Source of the DNA: Cyclobacteriaceae bacterium
GTDB lineage: Bacteria > Bacteroidota > Bacteroidia > Cytophagales > Cyclobacteriaceae
Assembly (NCBI GenBank): GCA_015488485.1
Contig: WFNR01000176.1
Span: 1-38,161, forward strand
Length of the DNA stretch: 38,161 nucleotides
Direction of reading: 5' to 3'
Of this stretch, positions 16,119 through 26,400 are shown one piece after another (position 1 is the first letter of the stretch; each line of letters opens with the position of its first letter). The notes under the pieces are model-generated. The model saw only the letters and a program-made list of their open reading frames with translations. It did no database searches and had not been told where the DNA came from. Position numbers and translations under genes: made by a program.

Positions 16119-16832
16119 ATGAAATTCCGGGTACTTTTATTTTTTGTTTTACTGTTCGCAGCCCGGCCGGTGGCCTCGCAAGTATTGATCTCCCTGCTGT
16201 TTGGCGATGAGCTGAACAGCGGCAACGTGGAATTCGGCCTGGATGGCGGCTTTAACAGTGCCTATATAAAAGGCCTGGAGAGCAACAATCCGTATAATTT
16301 GTTTAATATCGGCTTTTATTTTGATATCAAGGTAAAAAACAACTGGTCTGTCTATACCGGAGTACTGGTGAAATCAAATACCGGCCAGAATCAGCTAACG
16401 TCAAATGATCTGGCTCTGCTGGATACGCTCACTTTTCTGTCGCAGGGCACTTACAAACAGCGCATCACCTGGTTTCATGTACCTGTTATGATGAAATACC
16501 GCTTTAAGAATCACTTTTTTGTTGGACTGGGGCCACAGGCAGCGCTACGCACCAAGGCCAGTCTGTTTTATGAATATGAACAAAACAACCGCAAGCTCAC
16601 TACCGAATACAACAACCGGGAGCTGTTTCACCGGCTCGAGTTCGGCCTTATCGGTATGGTTGGTTACAAGCTCCAAAAAGGGCAAGGCATGAACCTGGGC
16701 GTTAAATATTATTACGGCCTGACCGATATTTTGCGAAGCGATAGCGCCCGATTGTTCAGTCGCAGTTTTTACATTTTCGTGGGCATCCCTATCGGCCGGC
16801 AAAAGGCGTTGGAAGCAGAAAAGAACAATTAA
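16119..16832 (+). CDS. Outer membrane beta-barrel (porin-family) protein
   Basis: A 237-residue protein with a signal peptide (MKFRVLLFFVLLF...VASQ, about 1-21) and alternating hydrophobic/polar strands typical of a small PorT/OmpW-like barrel: FGLDGGFNSAYI, WSVYTGVLVKSNT, ITWFHVPVMMKYRF, HFFVGLGPQAALRTKAS, MNLGVKYYYGLTDI and SFYIFVGIPIG. No ligand or partner can be named. It converges on trmB, and the two stop codons share the four bases TTAA at 16829-16832. Confidence 0.87.
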   Translation: MKFRVLLFFVLLFAARPVASQVLISLLFGDELNSGNVEFGLDGGFNSAYIKGLESNNPYNLFNIGFYFDIKVKNNWSVYTGVLVKSNTGQNQLTSNDLALLDTLTFLSQGTYKQRITWFHVPVMMKYRFKNHFFVGLGPQAALRTKASLFYEYEQNNRKLTTEYNNRELFHRLEFGLIGMVGYKLQKGQGMNLGVKYYYGLTDILRSDSARLFSRSFYIFVGIPIGRQKALEAEKNN

Positions 16833-17488
16833 TCCTTAAACCTGAATTTCAGGTATTTAATCTTTTCGCCCTGAGCGGCAAACATCTGCTCATAGCGGGT
16901 GGTAATGCCATAGTGCTCTTCCTGCAAAGGCGACTCATATAAATCGAAGGTATAGGTCAGGTCACGGATATCCGGGCGAGCCTGCAGTACCTCCAGGGTG
17001 TAGGTAAACAAGCCGGTGTTGTCGGTTTTGAAGCGCAGCCAGCCATCGGGCTGCAGGATTACCTTGTACATATCCAGAAAGCGCGGGTGAGTGAGCCGTC
17101 TTTTCTCATGGCGGTCTTTGGGCTGCGGGTCAGGAAAGGTGAGCCAGATTTCATCTACCTCATTTTCAGCAAAATAATCGAGCACATGATGGATGAGGAT
17201 ACGCAGAAAAGCCACATTTTGCATGCCTTCCTGCCGTGCCAGGCGGGCGCCTTTCCAGATGCGGTCGCCCTTGATATCCACACCCACATAATTGCGCTGC
17301 GGAAACAGCCGTGCAAGGCCGGTGGTATATTCCCCACGGCCACAGGCCATTTCCACCGTCAGGGGGTTTTTGTTTTTAAAATAAAGCTCATGCCAGTGGC
17401 CTTTGATTTTATCGAACAAAGGCTTACCCGGCTGTATCACATTGGCCGCTTCGGCATTTTCGGCAAATCTTTTCAGCTTCGAGCGCAT
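16829..17488 (-). CDS. trmB: tRNA (guanine-N7-)-methyltransferase
   Basis: Methylates G46 in the variable loop of tRNAs using S-adenosylmethionine. The 219-residue protein has the SAM motif VEMACGRGEYTTGLA, the acidic VGVDIKGDRIWKGA, and the family motif WLTFPDPQPKDRHEKRRL, followed by FKTDNTGLFTYTLE and the C-terminal TRYEQMF. Translation is coupled to folC: the folC stop and the trmB ATG share one base (TAATG). It is the last gene of the SPOR-exbB-exbD-tonB-folC-trmB operon and overlaps the convergent barrel gene by the stop codon. Confidence 0.95.
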   Translation of the reverse strand: MRSKLKRFAENAEAANVIQPGKPLFDKIKGHWHELYFKNKNPLTVEMACGRGEYTTGLARLFPQRNYVGVDIKGDRIWKGARLARQEGMQNVAFLRILIHHVLDYFAENEVDEIWLTFPDPQPKDRHEKRRLTHPRFLDMYKVILQPDGWLRFKTDNTGLFTYTLEVLQARPDIRDLTYTFDLYESPLQEEHYGITTRYEQMFAAQGEKIKYLKFRFKD

Positions 17489-18771
17489 TACAGGTCGTCT
17501 ATTTCAGCCACCACAAAAGTACTACCGCCCACAAAAATCAGATCATCCTCCCGGGCTTTTTGCCGCGCTGCCTGCAGGCCGGCTGCCACTGTATCATAGG
17601 CCTGCCCTTGCAGCCCCTGGCTGGTGGCTAGCTGCTGCAACTGCGCCACCGGCAAGGCACGCGGTATCTGCGGCTGCACAAAGTAATAGTGCGCCTTGGG
17701 CGGCAACATACCCAGCAGCCGGCCGGCATCCTTATCCTGCACCATGCCCCACACAATATGCAGTTGACGGTATTTTTCTTGTTGCAGAGCGGCCAGCACC
17801 ACCTGCAGGCCGGCCTCATTGTGGGCGGTATCGGCCAACTGGCGCGGCCGCTCCCCGATAAGCTGCCAGCGTCCTTTAAGACCGGTGAGGCCCACCACAT
17901 TGGCCACCCCCTGGCAAATAGCCTCTTCTCCTATAGAAAACCCTGCCTGGCTATCAAGCAGTTGCAGGGCCGCCAGCGCCCCGGTCAGGTTTTGTCTTTG
18001 GTAGGGGCCGCGCAGGTCGGTAAGCAGGCCTTCCAGATACACCTGCCCTCCGGCAATCACGTTGTAACGCCCACCGGCTGCCTGCTCGATATGCAGCAAA
18101 TCCTCGGCATAATAGAGAGGGGCCTGTAATTCGGCTGCCCGGTTGGCAAAGACGTGCGCTACTTCCGGTTGCTTTTCGCTGATCAACACCGGCACTCCCG
18201 GTTTGATGATACCGGCCTTTTCGGCAGCAATAGCCGGCAGCGTAGCGCCCAGAAACTGCTGGTGGTCGAGGCTGATATTGGTGATGATACTCAGCAGCGG
18301 CTGCACCACATTGGTGGAGTCGAGCCGGCCGCCCATGCCGGTTTCAATTACCGCTACCTCTACCTGCTGCTCATGGAAATACTGCATGGCCATGGCAAAG
18401 GTGATTTCAAAAAAAGAGGGATTAACCTCTTCAATCAGCGGCCGCTGGCGCGTGACGAAGGCACTAACAAAATCGCCCCCAACCTGGCGACCGTTGAGGC
18501 GTATGCGCTCGGTAAAATGCTTCAGGTGCGGGGATGTATAGAGGCCGGTACGGTAACCCGCCTGCTGCAGCACGGCCGCCAGCATATGCGCGATACTGCC
18601 CTTGCCATTGGTGCCGGCAATATGGATGGTGCGCACTTTTTGGTGGGGATTGTCCAGCGCCTGCAACAGCCGCAGGGTGTTGTGCAGATCATATTTGAGA
18701 GCTGCTGCCCCGCTGCGCTGAAACATGGGCAGGCGACTGTAGAGGTATGCTAAGGTATCTTGGTAATTCAC
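17488..18771 (-). CDS. folC: Bifunctional folylpolyglutamate synthase / dihydrofolate synthase
   Basis: Mur-ligase-type enzyme that adds glutamate to dihydropteroate and then to reduced folates. The 427-residue protein shows the ATP-binding loop IAGTNGKGSIAHML (51-64), the family motif YTSPHLKHFTERIRLNG, ETGMGGRLDSTNVV and NISLDHQQFLG, then the C-terminal domain with DTAHNEAGLQVVLAAL. The gene begins 47 bp after the tonB-like gene and its stop overlaps the trmB start. The closing YDTVAAGLQAARQKAREDDLIFVGGSTFVVAE is also typical. Confidence 0.96.
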   Translation of the reverse strand: MNYQDTLAYLYSRLPMFQRSGAAALKYDLHNTLRLLQALDNPHQKVRTIHIAGTNGKGSIAHMLAAVLQQAGYRTGLYTSPHLKHFTERIRLNGRQVGGDFVSAFVTRQRPLIEEVNPSFFEITFAMAMQYFHEQQVEVAVIETGMGGRLDSTNVVQPLLSIITNISLDHQQFLGATLPAIAAEKAGIIKPGVPVLISEKQPEVAHVFANRAAELQAPLYYAEDLLHIEQAAGGRYNVIAGGQVYLEGLLTDLRGPYQRQNLTGALAALQLLDSQAGFSIGEEAICQGVANVVGLTGLKGRWQLIGERPRQLADTAHNEAGLQVVLAALQQEKYRQLHIVWGMVQDKDAGRLLGMLPPKAHYYFVQPQIPRALPVAQLQQLATSQGLQGQAYDTVAAGLQAARQKAREDDLIFVGGSTFVVAEIDDL

Positions 18772-18818
18772 AGCGGCAAAAATAGCCGTCCATGCGCAGA
18801 TAAAAAGCAGGTGGGTTA

Positions 18819-19715
18819 TTATTTGGCTTCGATAATAAAAGTGATTTTGCCTTTGGTAACCGGAGGTGCCGGCCCCGAAGAGGTTTTGGTGAACGTTAAT
18901 TCCTCCACCGCTTGCTGATAGATTTTCATCAGGCTGGCAGTAACGGTATAATTTACAGTTACAACACTCACTACTTCACCGTGGTCATCGATTGTCACCT
19001 CAAATACTATTTTACCATCTTGTTGCACAGCGCCATGCTCCGGCCGCGGTTCTTTGTCCCACATCCAGCCGGTCATCTCCAAAGCGGCTCCCCCGCCACC
19101 GCCCGGTTTACCATACAAGGATCGGGCATCCACCTGTCCTTGTTCATCACCCTGGTTGCCGGTGGCCTCAGGCTTGTCGCCCTGACTGGCACCTGCCGGA
19201 TTATCCGATTGCTGATCTTGTTTATTGCCCTCTTTATTACCCGGATATAAAACCTTGGGAGGCGATGGTTTCTCTTCTTTTTCTCTCTCTTTAACTGACT
19301 CTTCTGGCTCTTTCGGTTGCTCGGGTTGCACTTGCGGCTCACTCACCGGTGTTGCGGTAGGCTCATCACTTACCGGTTCGGCTGTAGGTTCGACAGGGGT
19401 ATTATCGGCTTCAGCCTCCTGAGTCGGTGTGCTCTCCGGTTGTTCGGTTTCGGTAGTTTCTTCGCTGGTTTCGGGCGGAGTTTCAGCCTGGTTATCAGCC
19501 GGTTCGGTGGTTACCGGTTCGCTCTCCGGCTCTACCGTGCCACTGCCGGCATCACTGGTTCCGAAGTTTAGCTCAATGCCTATTTCGGGCAAGGGCGGAT
19601 TGGGGGCACGCCAGGCTACCAGAAAAACAAACAGCAGCAGCAATGCCACATGGGCACCCACCGACACGATCAGGCCGATACGTTTGTTTTGTTTCTCTTT
19701 GGGGTCCGGGTTCAT
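18819..19715 (-). CDS. TonB/TolA-like energy transducer
   Basis: Periplasm-spanning protein expected to pass proton-motive energy from the ExbB/ExbD motor to outer-membrane partners. The 298 residues comprise a short cytoplasmic start, one membrane helix (about 13-35), a spacer of roughly 150 residues rich in Glu, Pro, Thr and Gln, a Gly-rich stretch (KPGGGGGAAL, about 208-217) and a C-terminal TonB-fold domain (about 230-298; KIVFEVTIDDHGEVVSV...KGKITFIIEAK). The spacer is acidic, unlike the Pro-Lys linker of classical TonB. The gene overlaps exbD by 4 bp. It may serve a Tol-Pal-like or a TonB-like system; the sequence alone does not decide. Confidence 0.87.
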   Translation of the reverse strand: MNPDPKEKQNKRIGLIVSVGAHVALLLLFVFLVAWRAPNPPLPEIGIELNFGTSDAGSGTVEPESEPVTTEPADNQAETPPETSEETTETEQPESTPTQEAEADNTPVEPTAEPVSDEPTATPVSEPQVQPEQPKEPEESVKEREKEEKPSPPKVLYPGNKEGNKQDQQSDNPAGASQGDKPEATGNQGDEQGQVDARSLYGKPGGGGGAALEMTGWMWDKEPRPEHGAVQQDGKIVFEVTIDDHGEVVSVVTVNYTVTASLMKIYQQAVEELTFTKTSSGPAPPVTKGKITFIIEAK

Positions 19716-20107
19716 GGGTTGCTGGGCTTGGTGGCTATCGATACCTTGGCATTGAGGGCAGCCGCAATACCGGCCACCTCTACCAGGTACTCGGTGGGTA
19801 CCGCCTTGTCGATATGCAGGGTGACCATGGCTTCCTCTCCGTTCAGTTCACGCTGTAACTCCTGCTGCAGACGGTTGCGGCTCACCCGCCTGTCATTGAT
19901 ATAATAACGCAGGTCTTTGGTGATGGTTACCGACACCTTTTGCATGACAATCTTCGACTTTTTGGCCGAAGGCAGGCTCACCGGCAGGCCCGAGGGGGTG
20001 ATAAACGAACTGGTAAGCATAAAGAAAATCAGCAGCAAAAAGACTATGTCGGTCATCGATGACATGCTGAAAGTAGCATCAACCTTATATTTCGATTCCA
20101 GTGCCAT
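19712..20107 (-). CDS. ExbD/TolR-family biopolymer transport protein
   Basis: Small stator-like partner of ExbB/TolQ. The 131-residue product has a short N-terminus, one membrane helix (about 19-38) with the functionally key Asp20 in SSMTDIVFLLLIFFML, and a periplasmic domain (about 45-131) containing VTITKDLRYYINDRRV and VTLHIDKAVPTEYLVEV. It starts 2 bp after the exbB stop and overlaps the tonB-like gene by 4 bp, a tight arrangement that supports joint assembly. Confidence 0.94.
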   Translation of the reverse strand: MALESKYKVDATFSMSSMTDIVFLLLIFFMLTSSFITPSGLPVSLPSAKKSKIVMQKVSVTITKDLRYYINDRRVSRNRLQQELQRELNGEEAMVTLHIDKAVPTEYLVEVAGIAAALNAKVSIATKPSNP

Positions 20108-20109
20108 GA

Positions 20110-20787
20110 TTATTTGGGCTCTTGCAGCAGTTCGATAAACTCTATGGAAGAATACTCCATGCTATGCACTATCTTTTGCATGCGCGTTACCAGGTAGTTG
20201 TAAGCCAGGTAAGCCAGCACCCCTACCACCAGGCCGGCTGCCGTGGTAATCATGGCCTCGTATATACCGGCCGATAGCATTTTGGGGCTCACTGCCCCTT
20301 CCTCCTGGGCAATGGCCATAAAGGCGTTGATCATGCCCATCACCGTACCCAGAAAGCCTAGCATGGGGGCCGCCCCGGCAATGGTGGCCAGCAACGACAG
20401 GTTTTTCTCCAGCCGGTAAATCTCGATACGCCCGACATTCTCGATAGAGGCCTCGATATTCTTGAGTGATGAACCAATACGGTTCAGCCCTTTCTCGATC
20501 ATGCGCGACATGGGGGTATCGGACTGCGCACATACTACCTTGGCAGCACTCAGGTCGCCTTGCAGCACCAACTCCTTGATTTTGGCCATAAAGGCATCGG
20601 GGCTGGCCGAAGCCTGCTTGAGGGTACGCATACGCTCTACGAATACGTACACCGCCACCAACGACAACAGAAAAATAGGGATCATCATGATCCCTCCCTT
20701 GAAAATTAAGTCTATGAGATGAATGGTACTGTCCCCGGCAGCCGTAGCAGCAGTATCCTGGGCAGCCATAGTTATTTGCATGAGCAT
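20110..20787 (-). CDS. MotA/TolQ/ExbB proton channel family protein
   Basis: Inner-membrane proton channel that powers TonB- or Tol-type transducers. With the start at ATG 20787 it is 225 residues long, with three membrane segments: about 25-47 (GGIMMIPIFLLSLVAVYVFV), and the pair ATIAGAAPMLGFLGTVMGMI and AMITTAAGLVVGVLAYLAYN, the latter two carrying the pattern conserved in TolQ/ExbB. The ATG lies 5 bp after the SPOR stop. A longer frame beginning with TTG at 20811 would overlap the SPOR gene and is less likely; ATGs at 20781 and 20769 are further options. Confidence 0.94.
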   Translation of the reverse strand: MLMQITMAAQDTAATAAGDSTIHLIDLIFKGGIMMIPIFLLSLVAVYVFVERMRTLKQASASPDAFMAKIKELVLQGDLSAAKVVCAQSDTPMSRMIEKGLNRIGSSLKNIEASIENVGRIEIYRLEKNLSLLATIAGAAPMLGFLGTVMGMINAFMAIAQEEGAVSPKMLSAGIYEAMITTAAGLVVGVLAYLAYNYLVTRMQKIVHSMEYSSIEFIELLQEPK

Positions 20788-20792
20788 AATCG

Positions 20793-21728
20793 TTAATATT
20801 TCATCACCCAAATTTCATCACCATACTTCTCTTTCAGGCGATTGGCCTCATCCTGGGCTTCAGGATAAGTTTCAAAATCCATGCCAAGCGCCAGGCGGTG
20901 CAGTTTTTTATCGCCCACCGCACTCAGCAGCACCGTAGTAACGCCCTCAGCCGCCAGTTTATTGCCATAATCGGTAGCCAGGTCGCTATCCACAAAACTG
21001 GCTATGACAATATAGTAGCGTCCGGTGGGGCTTTCCAGCACGGTAAAAGTAGCAGCCGCCTTGGCCTCTTCTTCAGCTTTTTTGGCAGCCTCTTCAGCTC
21101 TGCGCTTTTCTTCGGCTGCCCTGCGCCTGGCTTCTTCTTCCTGCTTTTTCTTAGCGGCAGCCTTTTCTTTGGCCAACTGCTCCTGACGGGCTATTTCCTT
21201 CTGTTTATCGGCAGCCGGCTTGTAAAACATAAAATACCAGATACCCACGGCTACAACCAGGAGTACGATTAATACGGCAATTATCTTCGGGGCATTGGAC
21301 TGCGGCTTGGGAGGCGTATAGGTGCGCACCGGGGCGGGCTCCTCTCCTTCTTCGCTTCCCTCTCCCTCTTCCTGGGCCATTTCCGACTCATCACCTACCT
21401 GATCATCAAAAGCCGCTGCTGTAGCTTCGGCCGTAGCTTCTTCCTCTTCTATGGCAGTGGTCTCTTCGCTTACCGTTTCTTCTTCCTCCTCCGCGGCTGC
21501 CTTTTCTTCTGCGGCAGTCTCTTCAGCTACCGGTTCCTCCTCTGTGGCCGGAGGCTCAGATGAAGTATCGGCTTCTTCCGGTTCTGTTGGCTCTTGCGGC
21601 TCCTCTTCTTCAAGCTCATCGAGTGGCTCAAAGTCCAGATCGGGCAGTCCGAAGCTATCGTCCGAATCGCCCAGGTTATTTTGTTCGTCCTGATTAAATT
21701 CCTCTTCGTTAGGGTCTTTATCTTTCAT
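20793..21728 (-). CDS. SPOR-domain membrane protein
   Basis: A 311-residue bitopic protein: a strongly acidic cytoplasmic region (about 1-130, mostly Glu, Ala, Thr and Ser), one membrane helix (149-169), a charged helix likely to form a coiled coil (about 173-226, rich in Lys, Glu and Ala) and a C-terminal SPOR domain (about 232-311; GRYYIVIASFVDSDLATDYG ...). SPOR domains bind peptidoglycan stripped of stem peptides, so the protein probably sits at the division site. It is first in an operon with exbB, exbD and a tonB-like gene. FtsN- or DedD-like function is inferred from layout only. Confidence 0.9.
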   Translation of the reverse strand: MKDKDPNEEEFNQDEQNNLGDSDDSFGLPDLDFEPLDELEEEEPQEPTEPEEADTSSEPPATEEEPVAEETAAEEKAAAEEEEETVSEETTAIEEEEATAEATAAAFDDQVGDESEMAQEEGEGSEEGEEPAPVRTYTPPKPQSNAPKIIAVLIVLLVVAVGIWYFMFYKPAADKQKEIARQEQLAKEKAAAKKKQEEEARRRAAEEKRRAEEAAKKAEEEAKAAATFTVLESPTGRYYIVIASFVDSDLATDYGNKLAAEGVTTVLLSAVGDKKLHRLALGMDFETYPEAQDEANRLKEKYGDEIWVMKY

Positions 21729-21819
21729 AACTATGCAATTTTTAATGCTTTTGCGAACTAAAAGTAGTTAAAGTATCTTGTTTTCTAAAAAAACCACTTA
21801 ATTTTTTCCTGCCAAACGC

Positions 21820-23484
21820 CTAAAACTTATAACTGAAGCCTCCGATAACCTGAAAACCTTTGACCGGATAATTATTGTAAAGCTGGTAGTTGCTACCCAA
21901 AATATTCATCAAATCCACAAAAACGGCTGCTTTATCGGTAAGGTGCAGGTTGAGTCCAAAATTGAGGTCGTGTACCGGATTGAGGGTAATAGCCGTACCG
22001 GCAATGGTACGCGCTTTGATGCCCAGCAGCATAAAATAGCTTACCTTGCCGTCAATCTTGTCGAAAATGCGGAAGGTGCTGCTGATCTCAGCCTCTGTCT
22101 GCGGGCGGTGCCAGGCCGCAGTTATATCGGTGGTGCGATAGGCATTGTAGGCACCCATAGCGCTGATACTCAGGTAGTCGGCCGGCAGATAGTCGAGCCG
22201 CAAGGCCAGGCGGTTGAGGGTGGTGCCCCCGCGGTCATACACCAGGTCGAAGCGGGCCGAATCGGCCTGGTTGTTGAGGAAAAACAACATGCGGTTGTAG
22301 TGGCTGTAGGTATAGGTAAGCGTATAACCAAAATGGGCGGTAAACAAGCCGCGGGCTTCCAGTTTGGCTGAAAGATTATTCACATTGGCATTTACCGCCA
22401 CATTCTGTTCCAGCCAGGGGTTTTGCTCATAGAGGTCGTACAGTGCCTGTTTTTCCACCCCACCATAGATGGCCGCCTTGATACTATGCTGCTCGATCCA
22501 GCGGTAAATAGCCGCTGCCACCGGAAATATCCGCAACTGGCCGCCATTGCTAAGCGGGTCGTTTTCATAAACCACATTCACCCCGCCTTCCAGGAATAGC
22601 TTGTCCATGCGATAGCCAGCCACCGGCTGCAGGCGGGCATAAACGCGGCCTATCCGGGCAGAGTCCGCCCGGTTTTGCTGATAACCGGTGAAATCAAGTT
22701 TGGCATTGAACTGCCAGTTGTCGAGGCCACCCTGTACCTGGCCGCCAACCCGGTAAGAGAGCTCGGAAGCTGCGAAATTGGTAGCCATATAGCGCAGGGC
22801 AAAGGCAGCCTGATAGTCCCAGTCGTTTTTCAGGTTGTTTTCAGCGAGTTTTACCTGAAGGGCAAACTTATTGAGCTTTTGACGCGGTATCGTAAAATCG
22901 AGCAGTGAGTCTTGCAAAAGGGCTTCGTTATAACCGTAAATGCTGTTAAGCTGATACCGATAATCCACCCGGGCATCGAGGGTCAGGTTATTGAAAAAAT
23001 AAATGCCGTTGATACCGAAGCGGGTGATGCCGGCTGCACTGGCATTATCCAGTACCGGCCCTTTACCTGAGGAATAATGCAGGAAATCGGCATTGAGCAT
23101 ATACTCGTCATTACGCTTGGTGCCGGCATTGAGCATGATATAGGGCGACTGGTAATTGCCGTAGCCTATTTTAGCCAAAAAGCCGTAAAATTTATCCAGC
23201 GGCAGGTCTTTCATCATGCGTGGCCTTACCAGCACCTGCAGGGGTGGCAGTGAATCGGCTGCATCCAGCAGGTTGAAGTTTAGCTGCAGCGTTCGCGGCT
23301 GCGGAAAATCAAGCACGATACTGTTGAACCTACGCGGCACATGGCGCAGGCGAATCAATTTATCCTTTTCCACCACCACGCGGGCATCACGTATATCTCC
23401 TGCCGGTTGCTGGGCCAAGAGGGCGCCTGGGCTCAGCAGCAGCAACAGGATTAACCGGTAGCAGATAGTTTTATTTATTCTCAT
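21820..23484 (-). CDS. Receptor-like outer membrane beta-barrel protein without plug
   Basis: A 554-residue exported protein. The signal peptide (MRINKTICYRLILLLLL...LLAQ) is followed by a region of about 90 residues rich in beta strand, then some 20 amphipathic strands and a final VIGGFSYKF ending in Phe, the usual signal for barrel insertion. The strands resemble the barrel part of TonB-dependent receptors, but I see no TonB box or plug. ATG 23484 lies inside the end of the TPR gene (14-bp overlap), so the two are probably translated as a pair. Function unknown. Confidence 0.83.
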   Translation of the reverse strand: MRINKTICYRLILLLLLSPGALLAQQPAGDIRDARVVVEKDKLIRLRHVPRRFNSIVLDFPQPRTLQLNFNLLDAADSLPPLQVLVRPRMMKDLPLDKFYGFLAKIGYGNYQSPYIMLNAGTKRNDEYMLNADFLHYSSGKGPVLDNASAAGITRFGINGIYFFNNLTLDARVDYRYQLNSIYGYNEALLQDSLLDFTIPRQKLNKFALQVKLAENNLKNDWDYQAAFALRYMATNFAASELSYRVGGQVQGGLDNWQFNAKLDFTGYQQNRADSARIGRVYARLQPVAGYRMDKLFLEGGVNVVYENDPLSNGGQLRIFPVAAAIYRWIEQHSIKAAIYGGVEKQALYDLYEQNPWLEQNVAVNANVNNLSAKLEARGLFTAHFGYTLTYTYSHYNRMLFFLNNQADSARFDLVYDRGGTTLNRLALRLDYLPADYLSISAMGAYNAYRTTDITAAWHRPQTEAEISSTFRIFDKIDGKVSYFMLLGIKARTIAGTAITLNPVHDLNFGLNLHLTDKAAVFVDLMNILGSNYQLYNNYPVKGFQVIGGFSYKF

Positions 23485-26400
23485 GGTTGGCGGTGTCAAG
23501 TTCTACGGTATTCAGCGAATCGGGTACAATATCGTTTTCACGAGCCTCCAACTCAAGCACCTTGGCCAGGCGCTCTTCGGCAGCGGCCACCGTATTGGCG
23601 CTTTCCGAATTATCGATGATGGACTGCAGGGTAGCCTTGGCCTGGAAGTACTCCTGCATGGCAATAAAATTGTCCGCTACCAACAAAAAGGCCTTGTCGA
23701 GCCACTCGGTGAAGATGGCGAATTTCTCCGGTATCACATACAGGGCTTCGTTGGAGTTGGCATAATCGCCCTGCTGGTGCAGGATAAGGCCGATATAATA
23801 CTGGGCTGCAGCCGCATTGGCATCCATGCCCATACCGGCTGTCTCTTCAAACTGCAACAGGGCTTCTTCAAAGCGCCCCAGGTTCATCAGCGCCTGCCCT
23901 TTGAGCAGCCCGGCCTTGGTCAGATAGTCGCTGCGGTCGTGGGCAGCCTGCATTACCCGCTCGGCATAATAGAGGGTAGAGTCATAGGCGGCATTGCCAT
24001 AGTGCGCTTTGAGCAGCCCCATCAGCGCCCGCAGTTGCTGGCTGTTGCTCACCGCCACACGGTACAGCTCGTGGTAGTAGCGGGCGGCTTCGGCATAACG
24101 GCCGGCTGCCAGCTCGATGTCGGCCATGCGCTCGGCAATGCGGTGCAGCGGCAGATCGCCCCCAGTGGTATACAGGCGCTGATAGATATGCAGAGCCGAA
24201 TCGGTGCGGTTGAGGCGATAGAGCGACTCAGCCAGCAGATACCTGGCCTCGGCAGCATGCAGGTCGTCCGGATAGGCCTCCAGGAAGCGCAGCAGCCCGC
24301 TGGCAGCCCGCTCATACTCCTGATCGTTATAATAACCGCGCAGGTTCTCAAACTCCACTTTTTCCAGACCGGAAACTTCAGGGTTCTTCTGCCTGAATTC
24401 GGCCAGCAACGACTCGAACTCACTGGCACGGCCGGCCAGGCGCATGGCTTCCTGCAGGCCGATGAGGGCATCGTTGATACCCGGGTTTTGCGGATATTTG
24501 TCGATAAGCTGGCGGTAGTAAGAAATGGTTTTATCGTAATCGCCCAGGTTGAACCAGGCCACTGCACTGCGCTCAAGGGCATGCGGCACATAGGGGCTGC
24601 GCGGCTTTTCACGGATAAGCCGGTCGAATGTGGCCAGCGCCTGCTCGAAATGCTCCATCTTAAGCTGCAACAAGCCCTTTTCAAACAAGGCATCGTCATA
24701 GAAAGCCGAGTTTTTATACACATTGATTACCCTGTCCAGGTGGTCGAGCGCCTGGCGATACTTATCCAGCAGGCCATAGATAACACCTGCCTGGTAGTAG
24801 GCATAGTCTTTTTCATTGACCACCCCCCTGATAGCCTGATTGAAGTAGTTTAAGGCCGTTTGATATTGGCGGGTGATATAATAGCAATCAGCCAGGCGTA
24901 CCAGGGCATCGCCATAGCGCGATGATTTCTTATCGTCCTTGTTGACCACCTCTTTGAAATCAGGCAGGGCCTTGCGGTACTCACCCGTATTATAGTAGGC
25001 ATAGCCGCGGCCATACAGGATTAACAAACGGTCGGCATTATCAGGGCCGGCCATTTGCCAGGCAGCCTCATAATAGGGCAAGGCCTTTTTGTACTGGCGC
25101 TGCAGCGAATAGGCCTCGGCAGTGTACAGATTGGCTTTTACGGCCAGTTGGCGGTCAACAGGATGCTCCAGCGATTTGGTAAAATATAGTACGGCCTTGC
25201 TAAATTGCCGGTCGTTGTACAGATCCACTCCATAATAGAGGGTAGCTGTTTGGTAAGCCCGCCAGATATTATCGGTTTTGTTATCGAGCTGCTCAATATA
25301 ATCGAGGGCCGGCTTGTAGTTGCGGGTATGCAGGAAAGCCTGCGCCAGTATTTCATCGGCCAGCGTAGTACGGTATTGCGGATAGGCCTCTTTATAGGCA
25401 GTGAGCAGGGCGATGCTCTCGGAGAAACGCCCGATATCGTAAGCCAGCTTGCCGGCCATCAGCCAGGCATCGGCTTTCACAGCCGGCAGGTGGTCGCTGT
25501 TTTTTACATTTTTAAATGCCGTAAAGGCAAACTCCGGATTGCCGGCCTGCAAATAGAGCTTACCCAACTCATAAGAAGCCAGCGCTCCTACCCGGTTATC
25601 CTGACCGGCTATGGATTTGAGCAGATCAATGGCCTGCGCGGTCTTACCTGTACGGGCGGCCGCCACGCCATAATGATATACCGACTGGGCGGTGAACTTT
25701 TCTGTTTTACGGGCCAGCCCAAAATAGTGCCAGGCTTCATCATATTGCCCCTTGGCAAAATAGGCCTCGGCCAAGAGCACGGCCATCTGACCACGCTGGG
25801 CCAGCCGCTGTTTGCTGTCGAGCAGCGGCCGGGTATAGTCAATGAGATCGTCATAGCGCCCCGACTTGTAATAGATGGCGGTAATCATATAGGGCACGGC
25901 AGCGGCAAAGGCTTTTTCTGCTGCTACCGCCTTAAAATCGGCCAGTGCTGCAGTATAATCGCCCCGGTCGTACTCCACAAAGCCGGCATAGTAGTGGGCC
26001 GGGGCTTTAAAGCTGCTGGTGCTGCGCTTTACCCGGTTAAACTGGGTCAGGGCCTTGTCGAATTGTTTAATGGCAAAATAGCTGTAACCCAGCTTGTATT
26101 GTACTTCTGTGCGTTTAGCGGCAGGCAGGCTGCGCAACTCAGCACGCGATAAGTAGGTAGCAGCTTTCTTGTAGTTTCTATCCTGAAAAAAATACTCACC
26201 CATGTCCAACCAGGCACGACTGCTTAAAGGTGATAGCGGCTGGGCAGTGACAAAATCCTGCAACATTTTCTCGCCATCCAGGTTATAGAGCTTCAGGCTA
26301 CTGATACCGCTGTAAATAGCCGCCTGCTGACGATATACGGTATCGGTGGTAGCCAGATAGCGGGCCAGATTGTGGCGTGCTCCGCTATACAATTTCTCCT

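Noticed and set aside
16829-16832. Convergent stop codons sharing TTAA as a regulatory overlap
   Set aside because: A 4-bp shared stop is common packing in bacterial genomes and needs no special role.
23483-24853. 456-residue plus-strand frame
   Set aside because: It lies wholly antisense to the 1022-residue TPR gene, whose repeats and signal peptide are convincing; high-GC third positions open the antisense frame.
25205-26152. 315-residue plus-strand frame
   Set aside because: Antisense to the TPR gene; no recognisable domain or start context.
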